Assembly: GCA_012839345.1 (NCBI GenBank)
Contig: DUNN01000029.1
Coordinates: forward strand, 104,209 to 168,208
DNA length: 64,000 bases
Origin: Clostridiales bacterium
GTDB lineage: Bacteria; Bacillota; Clostridia; Oscillospirales; Acutalibacteraceae
Direction of reading: 5' to 3'
Shown here: one piece after another, positions 44,840 to 53,840 of the stretch
How the letters are laid out: every line of letters begins with the position of its first letter
How positions within the stretch are numbered: the stretch's first letter is position 1
Notes under the pieces: generated by a model
Database searches by the model: none
What the model was told of the DNA's origin: nothing
The model's input: the letters and a program-made list of their open reading frames with translations, nothing else
Program-made: the position numbers and the translations under genes

Positions 44840-45589
44840 ATGGAAATGAGGCAAAGCTGGTACCGGGCGGCGGACACCCGCACCTCTCGCAGAACCTATC
44901 TGACACAAAGGCTTACGCCGGAAACAGCCGCGAAGCTCCGTAAAATGACGGAGGAGTGCAACCGGGAAGGCGGGCTGAATATGCGCTTTGTAGAACATGG
45001 GGAAGAATTGTTCCAAGGCCTGAAAGGCGGCGGAATGCTCCGCGGCGTGCCGTCCTATGTTGCACTAGCGGCGCCGAAATCACTGGCGCATCGGCAGGAA
45101 AAACTCGGCTATTACGGGGAGCTGCTTGTGCTGGAATGCACCGCTATGGGTCTTGGTACCTGCTGGGTTTCGGGCACCTATGACCATAATGGCTGTAAGG
45201 AACAGATTCGCTTGACCGGTGACGAGGAGTTAAGCGCGATTATCACAGTTGGAATGGTTTCCCCGGAGAAAAGCCTGAAGGAAAAGGTGGTTTCCGTGGC
45301 GGGAAGACGGCGCAAGCCGCTGAGCGACTGGATTACGCCCTCACAGGGACTTCCGGACTGGGTGGTGCAGGGGGTGGAAACTGCCCGTAAGGCGCCTTCT
45401 GCCATGAACAGCCAGCCGGTTCAGATGCGGTATGAAAGCGGGGCGGTTCAGGCTTTTGTGGATCTTCCGGAGGGTGTGCACGGACTGGACCTCGGCATTG
45501 CCATGGCGCATTTTGAATTGGGCGCCTGGAGCGCCGGAGCGCAGGGAAAATGGAAACCCGGTCATAACGGGTATGTATTTGAATTATAA
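44840..45589 (+). CDS. Nitroreductase family protein
   Basis: This 249-aa flavoprotein has two related halves, as in the putative TM nitroreductase group: the first with [33 protein letters not shown] and the second with [22 protein letters not shown] [19 protein letters not shown]. It is an FMN enzyme that reduces nitro or quinone-type compounds. The HxlR regulator upstream suggests induction by such compounds. AAAAGAGGG precedes the ATG. Confidence 0.9.
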   Translation: MEMRQSWYRAADTRTSRRTYLTQRLTPETAAKLRKMTEECNREGGLNMRFVEHGEELFQGLKGGGMLRGVPSYVALAAPKSLAHRQEKLGYYGELLVLECTAMGLGTCWVSGTYDHNGCKEQIRLTGDEELSAIITVGMVSPEKSLKEKVVSVAGRRRKPLSDWITPSQGLPDWVVQGVETARKAPSAMNSQPVQMRYESGAVQAFVDLPEGVHGLDLGIAMAHFELGAWSAGAQGKWKPGHNGYVFEL

Positions 45590-45666
45590 TAAGCAGGGAA
45601 ACACACTTTGGGAAAACCGGACTGGAAAGCGTGGTTTCCCAGCCTTGTGGAAGGACGGTAAGAAAT

Positions 45667-46617
45667 ATGGCGGAAATTTATCTGGCGGGCGGATGCTTCT
45701 GGGGTACGGAAAAATATTTGGCGCAAATTCCGGGGGTACTGTCCACAGACGTCGGCTACGCGAACGGACGCACGGAAAACCCAAGCTATCAGGAGGTTTG
45801 TCATCACAACACCGGCCATGCAGAAACGGTCCATGTGGTGTATGACCCGCAGAAGCTGCCGCTGCCGTTTTTACTGGAGATTTATTATGACGCGATTGAC
45901 CCCACTTCTGTGAACCGGCAGGGCGGCGATACCGGAACCCAATACCGCACTGGAATCTATTATGTTGATCCGGCAGATGAGCCGGTGATCCGTGCTTCCC
46001 TGCGGGAGCTGCAGAAAAAATACACGGAACCGATTGCCGTTGAAGCAAAGCTGCTGCAGAATTATTATGCCGCGGAAGAATACCATCAGAAATATCTCGA
46101 CAAAAACCCGGGCGGATATTGTCACATTAGCAAAGAGAAGTTTCAGCGCGCGGCGCAGGGGGCTGTTAACCCGGCATTGTATTCCCTGCCGGAGCGGGAA
46201 ACACTGAAGCAGACCCTTTCGCCGGAGCAGTACGAGGTGACACAGAACAGCGCAACGGAGCCGCCGTTCCGGAACGCGTACTGGAACCATTATGAACGGG
46301 GCATTTACGTGGATGTGACCACCGGGGAGCCTTTGTTTGCATCGTCGGATAAATTTGAGTCCGGCTGTGGCTGGCCGAGCTTTTCCAAGCCAATCGACCC
46401 CAATGTGCTGCACGAGAGGGAAGACCATTCCCATGGGATGCACCGGGTCGAGGTGCGCAGCCGCGCGGGCGATGCCCATTTGGGCCATGTGTTTCCGGAC
46501 GGCCCGAAGGAATCCGGTGGGTTGCGCTACTGCATCAACAGCGCGGCTCTTCGCTTTGTGCCGGAATCGGAAATGGAAGCGCAGGGGTACGGGTACCTGC
46601 TTCCAGCCATCAAATAA
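45667..46617 (+). CDS. msrAB: Bifunctional peptide methionine sulfoxide reductase MsrA/MsrB
   Basis: The 316-aa protein fuses both repair enzymes. MsrA comes first ([16 protein letters not shown] with the catalytic Cys, then [12 protein letters not shown]), and MsrB follows ([20 protein letters not shown] and the catalytic Cys in [13 protein letters not shown]). MsrB lacks the CxxC zinc pairs found in many homologues, a known variant. The ATG at 45667 is chosen by GGAAGGACGG upstream. It probably repairs cytoplasmic proteins, as no signal peptide is present. Confidence 0.96.
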   Translation: MAEIYLAGGCFWGTEKYLAQIPGVLSTDVGYANGRTENPSYQEVCHHNTGHAETVHVVYDPQKLPLPFLLEIYYDAIDPTSVNRQGGDTGTQYRTGIYYVDPADEPVIRASLRELQKKYTEPIAVEAKLLQNYYAAEEYHQKYLDKNPGGYCHISKEKFQRAAQGAVNPALYSLPERETLKQTLSPEQYEVTQNSATEPPFRNAYWNHYERGIYVDVTTGEPLFASSDKFESGCGWPSFSKPIDPNVLHEREDHSHGMHRVEVRSRAGDAHLGHVFPDGPKESGGLRYCINSAALRFVPESEMEAQGYGYLLPAIK

Positions 46618-46804
46618 TGAAATCTATGCTTTTACGCTGTCTTCTGCTTTTAAGCAATGGAAGGCAGCGTTTTCATTATGCCGATCAATTTTATATATTT
46701 ATTGTTCACCGGCATGGACAGGCGGAATCATTTGCGCTATACTAATACCTAAAATATGGAAAAACAGAACTGCAAAACGTTGGAAGGAAATGAGGGATGA
46801 AAAA

Positions 46805-47371
46805 ATGAGTTATGTACCAACAATGGAACAGGCGCAGCAGCTGCTGGAAGAGTACAATCAGGACGAATTCCACCTGAGACATGCCAAAATCGTTTCCGGC
46901 GTAATGGGGTATTTTGCAAAAGAATATGACCCGGAAAACGTGGAGTTCTGGAAAGTGGTTGGTTTGCTGCATGACCTGGATTTTGAACGTTACCCGGAGC
47001 AGCACTGTGTGAAGAGCCAGGAAATCATGCGGGAAAGGGGAATTGACGAACGCATCGTGCGCGCGACGGCCAGTCATGGTTACGGAATTACGGTGGATAT
47101 TAAGCCGGAACATATTATGGAGAAGGTGCTTTATGCGGTGGACGAGCTCACCGGACTGATTGGTGCGGTGGCGCTGATGCGGCCGTCCAAAAGCGTTTCG
47201 GACCTGGAACTGAAATCCGTTCGGAAAAAATTCAAGTCGCTGAATTTTGCCGCAGGCTGTTCCCGCGAGGTGATACAGAATGGAGCGGACATGCTTGGGT
47301 GGACTTTGGATGACCTCATCAGCCGGACGATCCTCGCGATGCGCAGCCTGATGGACACGATGGACATCTGA
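46805..47371 (+). CDS. HD domain-containing protein
   Basis: This 188-aa protein has an HD phosphohydrolase domain: LRHAKIVSGVMGYFAKEY, then VVGLLHDLDFERYPEQH with the HD pair, and ATASHGYG. It matches the HDIG-like group annotated as HD domain hydrolases in Clostridia. The ATG at 46805 has GAGGG upstream; an earlier in-frame start would run back through msrAB and is rejected. The substrate is unknown. Confidence 0.9.
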   Translation: MSYVPTMEQAQQLLEEYNQDEFHLRHAKIVSGVMGYFAKEYDPENVEFWKVVGLLHDLDFERYPEQHCVKSQEIMRERGIDERIVRATASHGYGITVDIKPEHIMEKVLYAVDELTGLIGAVALMRPSKSVSDLELKSVRKKFKSLNFAAGCSREVIQNGADMLGWTLDDLISRTILAMRSLMDTMDI

Positions 47372-47565
47372 CTTGGAAGGGGCGGCCCGAGTTTTGGGGA
47401 ATCCGCAGTTCCGTTGCCCGGCAAAATTGCGGCTCCGTTTTGTGAAAGTGCACAAAGTCAATTCCGGATCCTAATAATTATGAATAAACATCTGTTATTT
47501 TATTTATTTTTTCTTTTGTGATAGGGCGTTGTTTTAATTTTTCTTATAAAAATGAAGCAACACTA

Positions 47566-47594
47566 TTGCAAACTTGCAAAAATAGTGATAAAAT
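47566..47594 (+). promoter_or_regulatory. Promoter of the peptide ABC importer operon
   Basis: TTGCAA (47566-47571), a 17-bp spacer and TAAAAT (47589-47594) would start transcription near 47602, a few bases before the hairpin at 47607. Confidence 0.6.
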
Positions 47595-47606
47595 CGATTC
47601 AAAGCT

Positions 47607-47648
47607 AAGGTGCTTGACAAAATTTGGTTAAGTACCTTTCTTTTTTCT
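47607..47648 (+). terminator. Promoter-proximal terminator-like hairpin (possible attenuator)
   Basis: AAGGTGCTTGAC (47607-47618) pairs with GTTAAGTACCTT (47627-47638) over 12 bp with two G-U pairs, followed by TTCTTTTTTC. It lies between the predicted transcription start and the binding-protein gene, so it would act as an attenuator unless it is the operator of a repressor. The region 47372-47565 holds nothing recognisable. Confidence 0.6.
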
Positions 47649-47741
47649 ACCTATCGCTTTTACTAATTAAAGGTTTTAAGTAGAAAATGGTTGCTCATTC
47701 AAAGCGCTAAAACTGGAAAATATGAAAGAGAGGTTTTTGAG

Positions 47742-49346
47742 ATGAAGAAAGTCAATCGGGCTTTTGCATTCGTGCTGGCCGCTGTAATCGCATGCTCCGG
47801 AATGTCGGCCTGTTCTGCCCCACAGAGAAACACGGCGGCGGGCGCTGCAACCGCAGCTTCCGGCAGCCAGGGCACCACACAGAAATCCACTGCTCAGGAT
47901 ACTTTGATTTTCGCACAGGGCGCCGACCCCAGAGGACTTGACCCCGCACTGGTGGACGACGGCGAATCTTCCAAAGTAATCGTCAACATCTATGAGGGCC
48001 TTTTAAAGTACGCCAAGGATTCCACCAAAGTGGAGCCCTGCCTCGCAAAAAGCTGGGAAGTCAGCGAAGATGGTCTTACATATACGTTCCACCTGCAGGA
48101 GGGCGTAAAGTTCCAGGATGGCACCGACTTTGACGCGGAGGCGGTGAAATTCAACATCGACCGCCAGCTCCCGCCGCAGGCCACCGACGATATGTCTTAC
48201 GCCAGCTTTGTGTTCGGTTCTGTAAAAGATGTTGAGGTTGTCGACAAGTACACGGTAAAAATCAATATGAAAGAAGCCTGCACCCCGTTCCTCAACAACC
48301 TTGCCATGAGCTTGGGCGCTCCGATGGTCAGCCCGACGGCTCTGAAAAAATACAACAATAACGTAAACGAACATCCCTGCGGCACAGGACCTTACACCTT
48401 TGTCAGCTGGACCAAGGGGCAGAACGTTGTTCTGAAACGGAATGATAACTACTGGGGCGAGAAAGCGAAAACCCAGAATGTAATCTTCAAGATTATTTCC
48501 GACAACTCCGCTAGAGTGGTTGCTTTGAACAACGGCGAGGCCGATATGATTGACGGAATTGACGCAACAGTGGTCAGCCAGATTGAAAGCGCAGGCAACA
48601 AGATTTATGAAGCGCCCGGTATGAACATCAACTACCTGGCCTACAACACCACCAAAAAGCCGCTGGACGATGTGAAGGTGCGCACCGCACTTTCTCAGGC
48701 GGTCAATGTACCGGAACTAGTCAAGAGCTTGTATCAGGGATATGCCGACCCGGCGACCTCCATTCTGCCAACTTTTATGCAGGGCTATGACGACAGCATT
48801 AAGCAGGCTGCGTTCGATGCCTCCGCCGCAAAAGCTACGCTTGCCTCGGCCGGTGTAAACAAGCTTCACATTATTACTTACACCAACCCCAGACCGTACA
48901 ACACTGCTAATGGTCAGGCGCTTGCGGAAGCAATTCAGGGTTATTACAAAGCGGTCGGCGTAACTGCGACAATCGATGCTTACGACTGGACAACTTACAA
49001 AGAAAAAGTCAAAACCGGCGATTATGACATCTGCTTCTACGGCTGGAACGGCGACAACGGCGACCCGGATAACTTCATGTATCTGCTGTCCATCGATGAT
49101 CCCACTCAGAATGTATCCCGCTTTAAAAATGCAGATTATGACGCACTGATCAAAAAGGGTGTTGCCACTCCTGCCGGAACGGACCGGGATAAGATCTACA
49201 CGCAACTCGAAAAAATGGCCGCTGAAAATGCGGTGTGGCTCCCAATTTCCCACGGGAAAACAATTTGCGGCTACCGCAGCAATATCAAGGACTTCTATTA
49301 TCATATGACCGGAAACGTGTTCCTTTCCGGTGTATCCAAGGAGTAA
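47742..49346 (+). CDS. Peptide ABC importer, substrate-binding lipoprotein
   Basis: This 534-aa protein is a family 5 solute-binding protein (OppA/DppA/NikA type). The lipoprotein signal ends ACSGMSACSAP with Cys26. Family motifs are DPRGLDPALVDDGESSKVIV, NIYEGLL, KSWEVSEDGLTYTFHLQEGV and GTGPYTFVSWTKGQ. The ATG at 47742 has GAGAGG about 10 nt before it. It begins an operon with two permeases and two ATPases. Peptide is the likely substrate; nickel or glutathione cannot be ruled out. Confidence 0.92.
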   Translation: MKKVNRAFAFVLAAVIACSGMSACSAPQRNTAAGAATAASGSQGTTQKSTAQDTLIFAQGADPRGLDPALVDDGESSKVIVNIYEGLLKYAKDSTKVEPCLAKSWEVSEDGLTYTFHLQEGVKFQDGTDFDAEAVKFNIDRQLPPQATDDMSYASFVFGSVKDVEVVDKYTVKINMKEACTPFLNNLAMSLGAPMVSPTALKKYNNNVNEHPCGTGPYTFVSWTKGQNVVLKRNDNYWGEKAKTQNVIFKIISDNSARVVALNNGEADMIDGIDATVVSQIESAGNKIYEAPGMNINYLAYNTTKKPLDDVKVRTALSQAVNVPELVKSLYQGYADPATSILPTFMQGYDDSIKQAAFDASAAKATLASAGVNKLHIITYTNPRPYNTANGQALAEAIQGYYKAVGVTATIDAYDWTTYKEKVKTGDYDICFYGWNGDNGDPDNFMYLLSIDDPTQNVSRFKNADYDALIKKGVATPAGTDRDKIYTQLEKMAAENAVWLPISHGKTICGYRSNIKDFYYHMTGNVFLSGVSKE

Positions 49347-49382
49347 TCGAATCGCATCGGGTATCTGGCTGAATGATTCACC

Positions 49383-49476
49383 TGCCGGAAGTTGTTATGC
49401 TGATTTGTGTGAGAAATGCGGTTTCTACTGGGATTCTCGGACGATCAGCAGGATACACAACTTCCGGCAATACTCA
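49383..49476 (+). other. Large stem-loop between binding-protein and permease genes
   Basis: TGCCGGAAGTTGT (49383-49395) pairs with ACAACTTCCGGCA (49457-49469), and TGCTGAT (49398-49404) with ATCAGCA (49444-49450) inside, with a further AGAAA/TTTCT hairpin near the tip. T-rich DNA follows. Such structures often protect the upstream binding-protein message and lower permease expression. Confidence 0.75.
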
Positions 49477-49617
49477 TTTTTTAAGGGCGCGCTGATTCCG
49501 TCGCCGAACGAGCGCTTAAAGTAAAGGAAGACGTGCCGCTTTCGAATTGCTGTTCTCTGCACTTCCTTTAGCGTTTCGTTTCTAAGGTCTGGAAAATGCT
49601 GTGAAAGGTTGTTAGAC

Positions 49618-50634
49618 ATGCTTAAATACATCGTAAAACGCATTCTGATGCTGATTCCCGTTCTGTTGGGAGTTTCCATCATTGTGTTTTTAATCATGCG
49701 GGTTTTCTCCCCGGACCCTGCGCCGATTGTGCTCGGCCAGCACGCGACGGTGGAAGCCGCGAATCAGTGGCGGGAGGCCAATGGACTGAACGCCCCGCTT
49801 TATATTCAGTATTTCAATTTCATTAAAGGCGCGGTTACCGGGGACCTGGGAACCTCCTATTACACCAAAACGCCGGTAACGCAGGAGATTTTCTCCCGCT
49901 TTCCCGCGACGATTGAACTTGCCGTTGCGGCAATTATTATTGCTTCGCTGTTTGGCATCTTCATTGGTGTGATTTCTGCGGTTAAGAAAAACTCGTTCTT
50001 TGACCATGCCGGCATGGTGCTGGCGCTCATCGGCGTTTCCATGCCGATTTTCTGGCTTGGCATTTTGCTGATTATTCTGTTTGCCGGTGTCTTACATATT
50101 CTCCCGTCCGAAGGGCGGATTAACCCGCTGCTCCAGCCGATTGGCGGAACGGGACTTTATTTGATTGATACACTCTGGCTCGGCGACATGGAAGCGTTTA
50201 CCGACGCGCTGCGCCATCTGATTCTTCCCGCCGTGGCGCTCGGTATGTACTCTATGGCAATTATTACCCGCATGACGCGTTCCAGCATGCTGGAAACTAT
50301 GAGTCAGGACTTCATCCGCACCGCACGGGCAAAGGGAATTACAGAGCGCAAAGTAGTTACCCACCATGCGCTGCGCAACGCGATGATCCCCGTAACAACG
50401 GTTATCGGCCTGCAGTTCGGCTCGCTGTTAGGCGGCGCGGTTCTTACGGAAACGGTCTTTTCCTGGCCGGGAATCGGCAGCTATACCGTGCAGTGCATTC
50501 TGAAATCGGATTTTCCGGTTGTGCAGGGTGTTGTGCTGCTGATTGCGGTGATTTTTGTACTGATTAACCTTGTGGTTGATGTGATTTATGCGTTCATTGA
50601 CCCCCGTATCAAATTTTCCAGGAAGGAGGTTTGA
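49618..50634 (+). CDS. Peptide ABC importer, permease 1 (DppB type)
   Basis: This 338-aa protein has six membrane helices and DppB features: YIVKRILMLIPVLLGVSIIV at the start, the family Gln/Asn motif GLNAPLYIQYFNFIKGAV-like WREANGLNAPLYIQYFNF, and the EAA-type loop QDFIRTARAKGITERKVVTH with HALRNAMIP. The ATG at 49618 has AAAGG 9 nt before it and is preferred to a TTG at 49609. Confidence 0.95.
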   Translation: MLKYIVKRILMLIPVLLGVSIIVFLIMRVFSPDPAPIVLGQHATVEAANQWREANGLNAPLYIQYFNFIKGAVTGDLGTSYYTKTPVTQEIFSRFPATIELAVAAIIIASLFGIFIGVISAVKKNSFFDHAGMVLALIGVSMPIFWLGILLIILFAGVLHILPSEGRINPLLQPIGGTGLYLIDTLWLGDMEAFTDALRHLILPAVALGMYSMAIITRMTRSSMLETMSQDFIRTARAKGITERKVVTHHALRNAMIPVTTVIGLQFGSLLGGAVLTETVFSWPGIGSYTVQCILKSDFPVVQGVVLLIAVIFVLINLVVDVIYAFIDPRIKFSRKEV

Positions 50635-50637
50635 CCT

Positions 50638-51543
50638 GTGATGACAGAAATGAATGAGGAAAAAGCAATTCAGAGCCAAACCGAGGTTCTGGAAAAACCG
50701 GAGTCCCAGGTAAAGGAAATGTGGGAAGCGCTTTTGGAAAATAAGGCGGCTGTCGTCGGACTTGTGATTATCGCCTTTCTGGTGCTGGTGGCTATTTTTG
50801 GCCCCCTAATGATGCCGTATGACCCGAACGCTTCCAACATGGGGCAAAGTTTCCAATGGCCCAGTGCGGAACACCTGTTCGGTACGGATCAGCTTGGACG
50901 CGATATTTTCAGCCGTATTATTGCTGGTGCCCGAATTTCCCTTTCCGTTGGTCTGGCTGCCGTTTTGATTTCGCTGACCATCGGTGTGGTGCTTGGCTCC
51001 ATTGCCGGGTATAAAGGTGGCTGGGCGGATACCGTCATCATGCGCATTATGGATATGATGCTCGCCATTCCGTCCATCCTTCTGGCCATCGCGTTTATGG
51101 CGGCACTGGGAAAAGGCATTGACAAGGCGGTCATCGCCATCGGCCTGGTTTCCATCCCGGAATACGCGCGCATTGTGCGCGGCTGTATCCTTTCCGTAAA
51201 AGAAAACGACTATGTTCAGGCTGCTCGTGTTATCGGCAACCGGAGCGGGCGGATTATTTTCCGCCATATTCTGCCGAATGTTTTGTCTTCCATTGTGGTA
51301 AGGGCTACGCTGGGTATTTCCACCGCTGTGCTGGATACCGCCGCGCTTGGCTTCCTCGGCCTTGGCGTTCAGCCGCCCCAGGCGGAATGGGGCGATATGC
51401 TCGGCCGTGCGAGGGGATTTATTTTTACCGCCCCTTACACATTGATTTTCCCCGGCATCGCAATTACGATTACGGTGCTGGCATTCAATCTTCTGGGCGA
51501 TGGTCTGCGCGATGCGCTTGACCCAAAGTCCAGAAAGAAATGA
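50638..51543 (+). CDS. Peptide ABC importer, permease 2 (DppC type)
   Basis: This 301-aa protein has six membrane helices and DppC motifs: HLFGTDQLGRDIFSRIIAGAR and the cytoplasmic loop ENDYVQAARVIGNRSGRIIF with RHILPN. GGAAGGAGG precedes the GTG at 50638 by 8 nt; an ATG one codon later is equally possible. It begins 3 bp after the first permease gene ends. Confidence 0.95.
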   Translation: MMTEMNEEKAIQSQTEVLEKPESQVKEMWEALLENKAAVVGLVIIAFLVLVAIFGPLMMPYDPNASNMGQSFQWPSAEHLFGTDQLGRDIFSRIIAGARISLSVGLAAVLISLTIGVVLGSIAGYKGGWADTVIMRIMDMMLAIPSILLAIAFMAALGKGIDKAVIAIGLVSIPEYARIVRGCILSVKENDYVQAARVIGNRSGRIIFRHILPNVLSSIVVRATLGISTAVLDTAALGFLGLGVQPPQAEWGDMLGRARGFIFTAPYTLIFPGIAITITVLAFNLLGDGLRDALDPKSRKK

Positions 51544-51557
51544 GGCGGTGAACGAAA

Positions 51558-52541
51558 ATGCTGCTTGAAGTGAAACATTTAAAAACGGAATTCCAACTGA
51601 AACGCGGTACTGTAACCGCCGTGAATGACCTCAGCTTTTCCGTTGATAAAGGCGAAATTCTCGCCATTGTGGGCGAATCCGGTTCCGGAAAGAGCGTAAC
51701 CTCCCTTTCTATTATGGGTCTTTTACAGCCGCCGGGGAAAACAACTCAAGGCGAAATTCTGTTTAAGGGCGAAGACCTGTTGAAGAAATCCAAAGCAGAA
51801 ATGCAGAGCGTGCGCGGTGACCAGATCTCCATGATTTTTCAGGAGCCGATGACTTCTCTGAACCCGGTGTACCGGATTAAGGATCAGATTATGGAAAGTG
51901 TCATGACGCATATGAAGCTTTCCAAAAAAGAGGCGCTAGAACGTACCATACATATGCTTGAGGTGGTTGGCATTCCCTCGGCGAAAGAGCGTGCCAACGA
52001 TTATCCCCACCAAATGAGCGGCGGTATGCGCCAGCGTGTGATGATTGCCATGGCGCTTGCCTGCCGGCCGGAACTGCTGATTGCCGACGAACCGACCACC
52101 GCTCTGGACGTTACCATTCAGGCACAGATTTTGGATCTTTTGTACCATATGCGCGAAGAGTTCAACATGGCGGTTCTTCTGATTACGCACGACCTGGGCG
52201 TGGTAGCCGAAGCTGCCGACCGCGTGATTGTTATGTACTGCGGCCAGGTGGTAGAAGAGGCGGAAGTGAATAAACTGTTTGCCAACCCGCTGCATCCTTA
52301 CACAGTTGGGCTGCTGCATTCTATCCCGCGTTTGGAGGACAACAGCAAGGAACCGCTTTATATGATTAAAGGCATGGTTCCGGATCCGCTGCACATGCCG
52401 AAGGGCTGCCCGTTTTCCGACCGGTGCGACCGGTGCATGGACCGCTGCAGGAAGGAAATGCCGCAGCTGCTGGAAAAGGATGGCCATAAGGTGCGGTGTT
52501 TCCTTTATGATTCGGAAAACCAGGAGGGCGGTCAGGTATGA
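51558..52541 (+). CDS. Peptide ABC importer, ATP-binding protein (DppD type)
   Basis: This 327-aa ATPase has Walker [11 protein letters not shown]-loop [12 protein letters not shown], signature [17 protein letters not shown], Walker [15 protein letters not shown] and the oligopeptide-specific C-terminal extension ([20 protein letters not shown]) with the Cys cluster seen in iron-sulfur-bearing Opp ATPases. It overlaps the last ATPase gene by 4 bp (ATGA). Confidence 0.95.
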   Translation: MLLEVKHLKTEFQLKRGTVTAVNDLSFSVDKGEILAIVGESGSGKSVTSLSIMGLLQPPGKTTQGEILFKGEDLLKKSKAEMQSVRGDQISMIFQEPMTSLNPVYRIKDQIMESVMTHMKLSKKEALERTIHMLEVVGIPSAKERANDYPHQMSGGMRQRVMIAMALACRPELLIADEPTTALDVTIQAQILDLLYHMREEFNMAVLLITHDLGVVAEAADRVIVMYCGQVVEEAEVNKLFANPLHPYTVGLLHSIPRLEDNSKEPLYMIKGMVPDPLHMPKGCPFSDRCDRCMDRCRKEMPQLLEKDGHKVRCFLYDSENQEGGQV

Positions 52542-53512
52542 GTGAAGCATTGGTTGAAGTAAAAAATCTAAAAAAACATTTTACGCTGGAGCACGACTTT
52601 TTCGGTCGGCCGACCACGGTTCTGAAAGCGGTGGACGGCGTTTCCTTCCAGATTAAGAAAGGTGAGGCGTTCGGTTTGGTGGGGGAATCCGGCTGCGGAA
52701 AGACCACTATCGGAAAAATGCTGGTGAACCTTTATACCCCGACCGATGGACAGATTGTGTTCGAGGGTACCGATTTGACCAAGTTGTCCCCCGCAAAACG
52801 CCGTGAATTCTGCAAGGATATCCAGCTTATTTTCCAGGACCCGTACGCCTCCCTGAACCCCCGCATGACGATCGGCGATATTATTGCTGAGCCGATTAAA
52901 ATCAACAATCTTCTTCCGAAAGATCAGATTGAAAAACGGGTGACCTACCTGCTGAACTGCGTGGGGTTGGCAAACCACCAGCGGAACCGTTATCCGCATG
53001 AATTTTCCGGCGGCCAGCGCCAGCGTGTCGGCATCGCCCGCGCACTGGCGGTTCAACCGAAACTGATCGTCTGTGACGAACCCGTTTCTGCGCTGGATGT
53101 ATCGATTCAGGCACAGGTGCTGAACCTGCTGGATGAGCTGAAAGAAGAATTCGGCCTTACTTATCTGTTTATTGCCCATGGCCTGAACGTGGTGAAACAC
53201 ATCAGCGACCGTGTGGGTGTAATGTATCTGGGCAATCTGGTGGAAATTGCGCCAAAGCAGGAATTGTACGAGAACCCGCTGCACCCCTACACACAGGCGC
53301 TTCTTTCGGCGATTCCTTCCGTAGACCCGACAAAGCGTAAACAGCGGATTATTCTTTCCGGCGATGTGCCAAGTCCGATCAATCCGCCGGACGGCTGCCG
53401 GTTTTGCTCCCGCTGTTTTAAAAAGTTTGACGGCTGCGAATCGGAAAATCCGGTGCTGCGGGAAGTATCCCCGGGCCATTTTGTCGCCTGTCGGCTATGG
53501 CAGGAAAAATAA
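52538..53512 (+). CDS. Peptide ABC importer, ATP-binding protein (DppF/OppF type)
   Basis: This 324-aa ATPase has Walker A GESGCGKTTIGKM, Q-loop IFQDPYASLNPRM, signature HEFSGGQRQRVGIARAL, Walker B LIVCDEPVSALDVS and the C-terminal GDVPSPINPPDGCRFCSRC tail with four Cys. It follows the DppD-type gene with a 4-bp overlap and closes the operon. Confidence 0.95.
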   Translation: MSEALVEVKNLKKHFTLEHDFFGRPTTVLKAVDGVSFQIKKGEAFGLVGESGCGKTTIGKMLVNLYTPTDGQIVFEGTDLTKLSPAKRREFCKDIQLIFQDPYASLNPRMTIGDIIAEPIKINNLLPKDQIEKRVTYLLNCVGLANHQRNRYPHEFSGGQRQRVGIARALAVQPKLIVCDEPVSALDVSIQAQVLNLLDELKEEFGLTYLFIAHGLNVVKHISDRVGVMYLGNLVEIAPKQELYENPLHPYTQALLSAIPSVDPTKRKQRIILSGDVPSPINPPDGCRFCSRCFKKFDGCESENPVLREVSPGHFVACRLWQEK

Positions 53513-53556
53513 ATTTGCAGGAGCACATGAACAAAGAAATATCCTCCTATAGTAAG

Positions 53557-53604
53557 AAAATGCGTCTTGATACGGCGAAAAAAGCCAATCAAGACGCATT
53601 TTTT
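53557..53604 (+). terminator. Terminator of the peptide importer operon
   Basis: AAAATGCGTCTTGAT (53557-53571) pairs with ATCAAGACGCATTTT (53588-53602), followed by more T. From here to 53840 I see no gene, only an AT-rich feoB leader with a TACAAT box near 53803. Confidence 0.88.
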
Positions 53605-53840
53605 GTGCATTCCTTTTCCTGTTTGCGGGCGGCGGCGTTCCGGCTTTGGAAAACCGTAACACTTTCCTTTTAAGAATCATATATTAGCCTGATGAAAAAT
53701 GTTTACCGACCGCTATCATTACACGTATTACAGGGTTCGATTCGTTTGATTAACGGTGTTGATACCTGTTTCTTCGGAAAAACGAAGGCTTCCTGCTTTT
53801 CGCTACAATAAATACAATGGAGTTTTGAGGTGTATAGAAA

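Noticed and set aside
46337..46804. In-frame 5' extension of the HD-domain gene into msrAB
   Set aside because: It would overlap the conserved MsrB domain in another frame, and a good start with a ribosome site lies at 46805.
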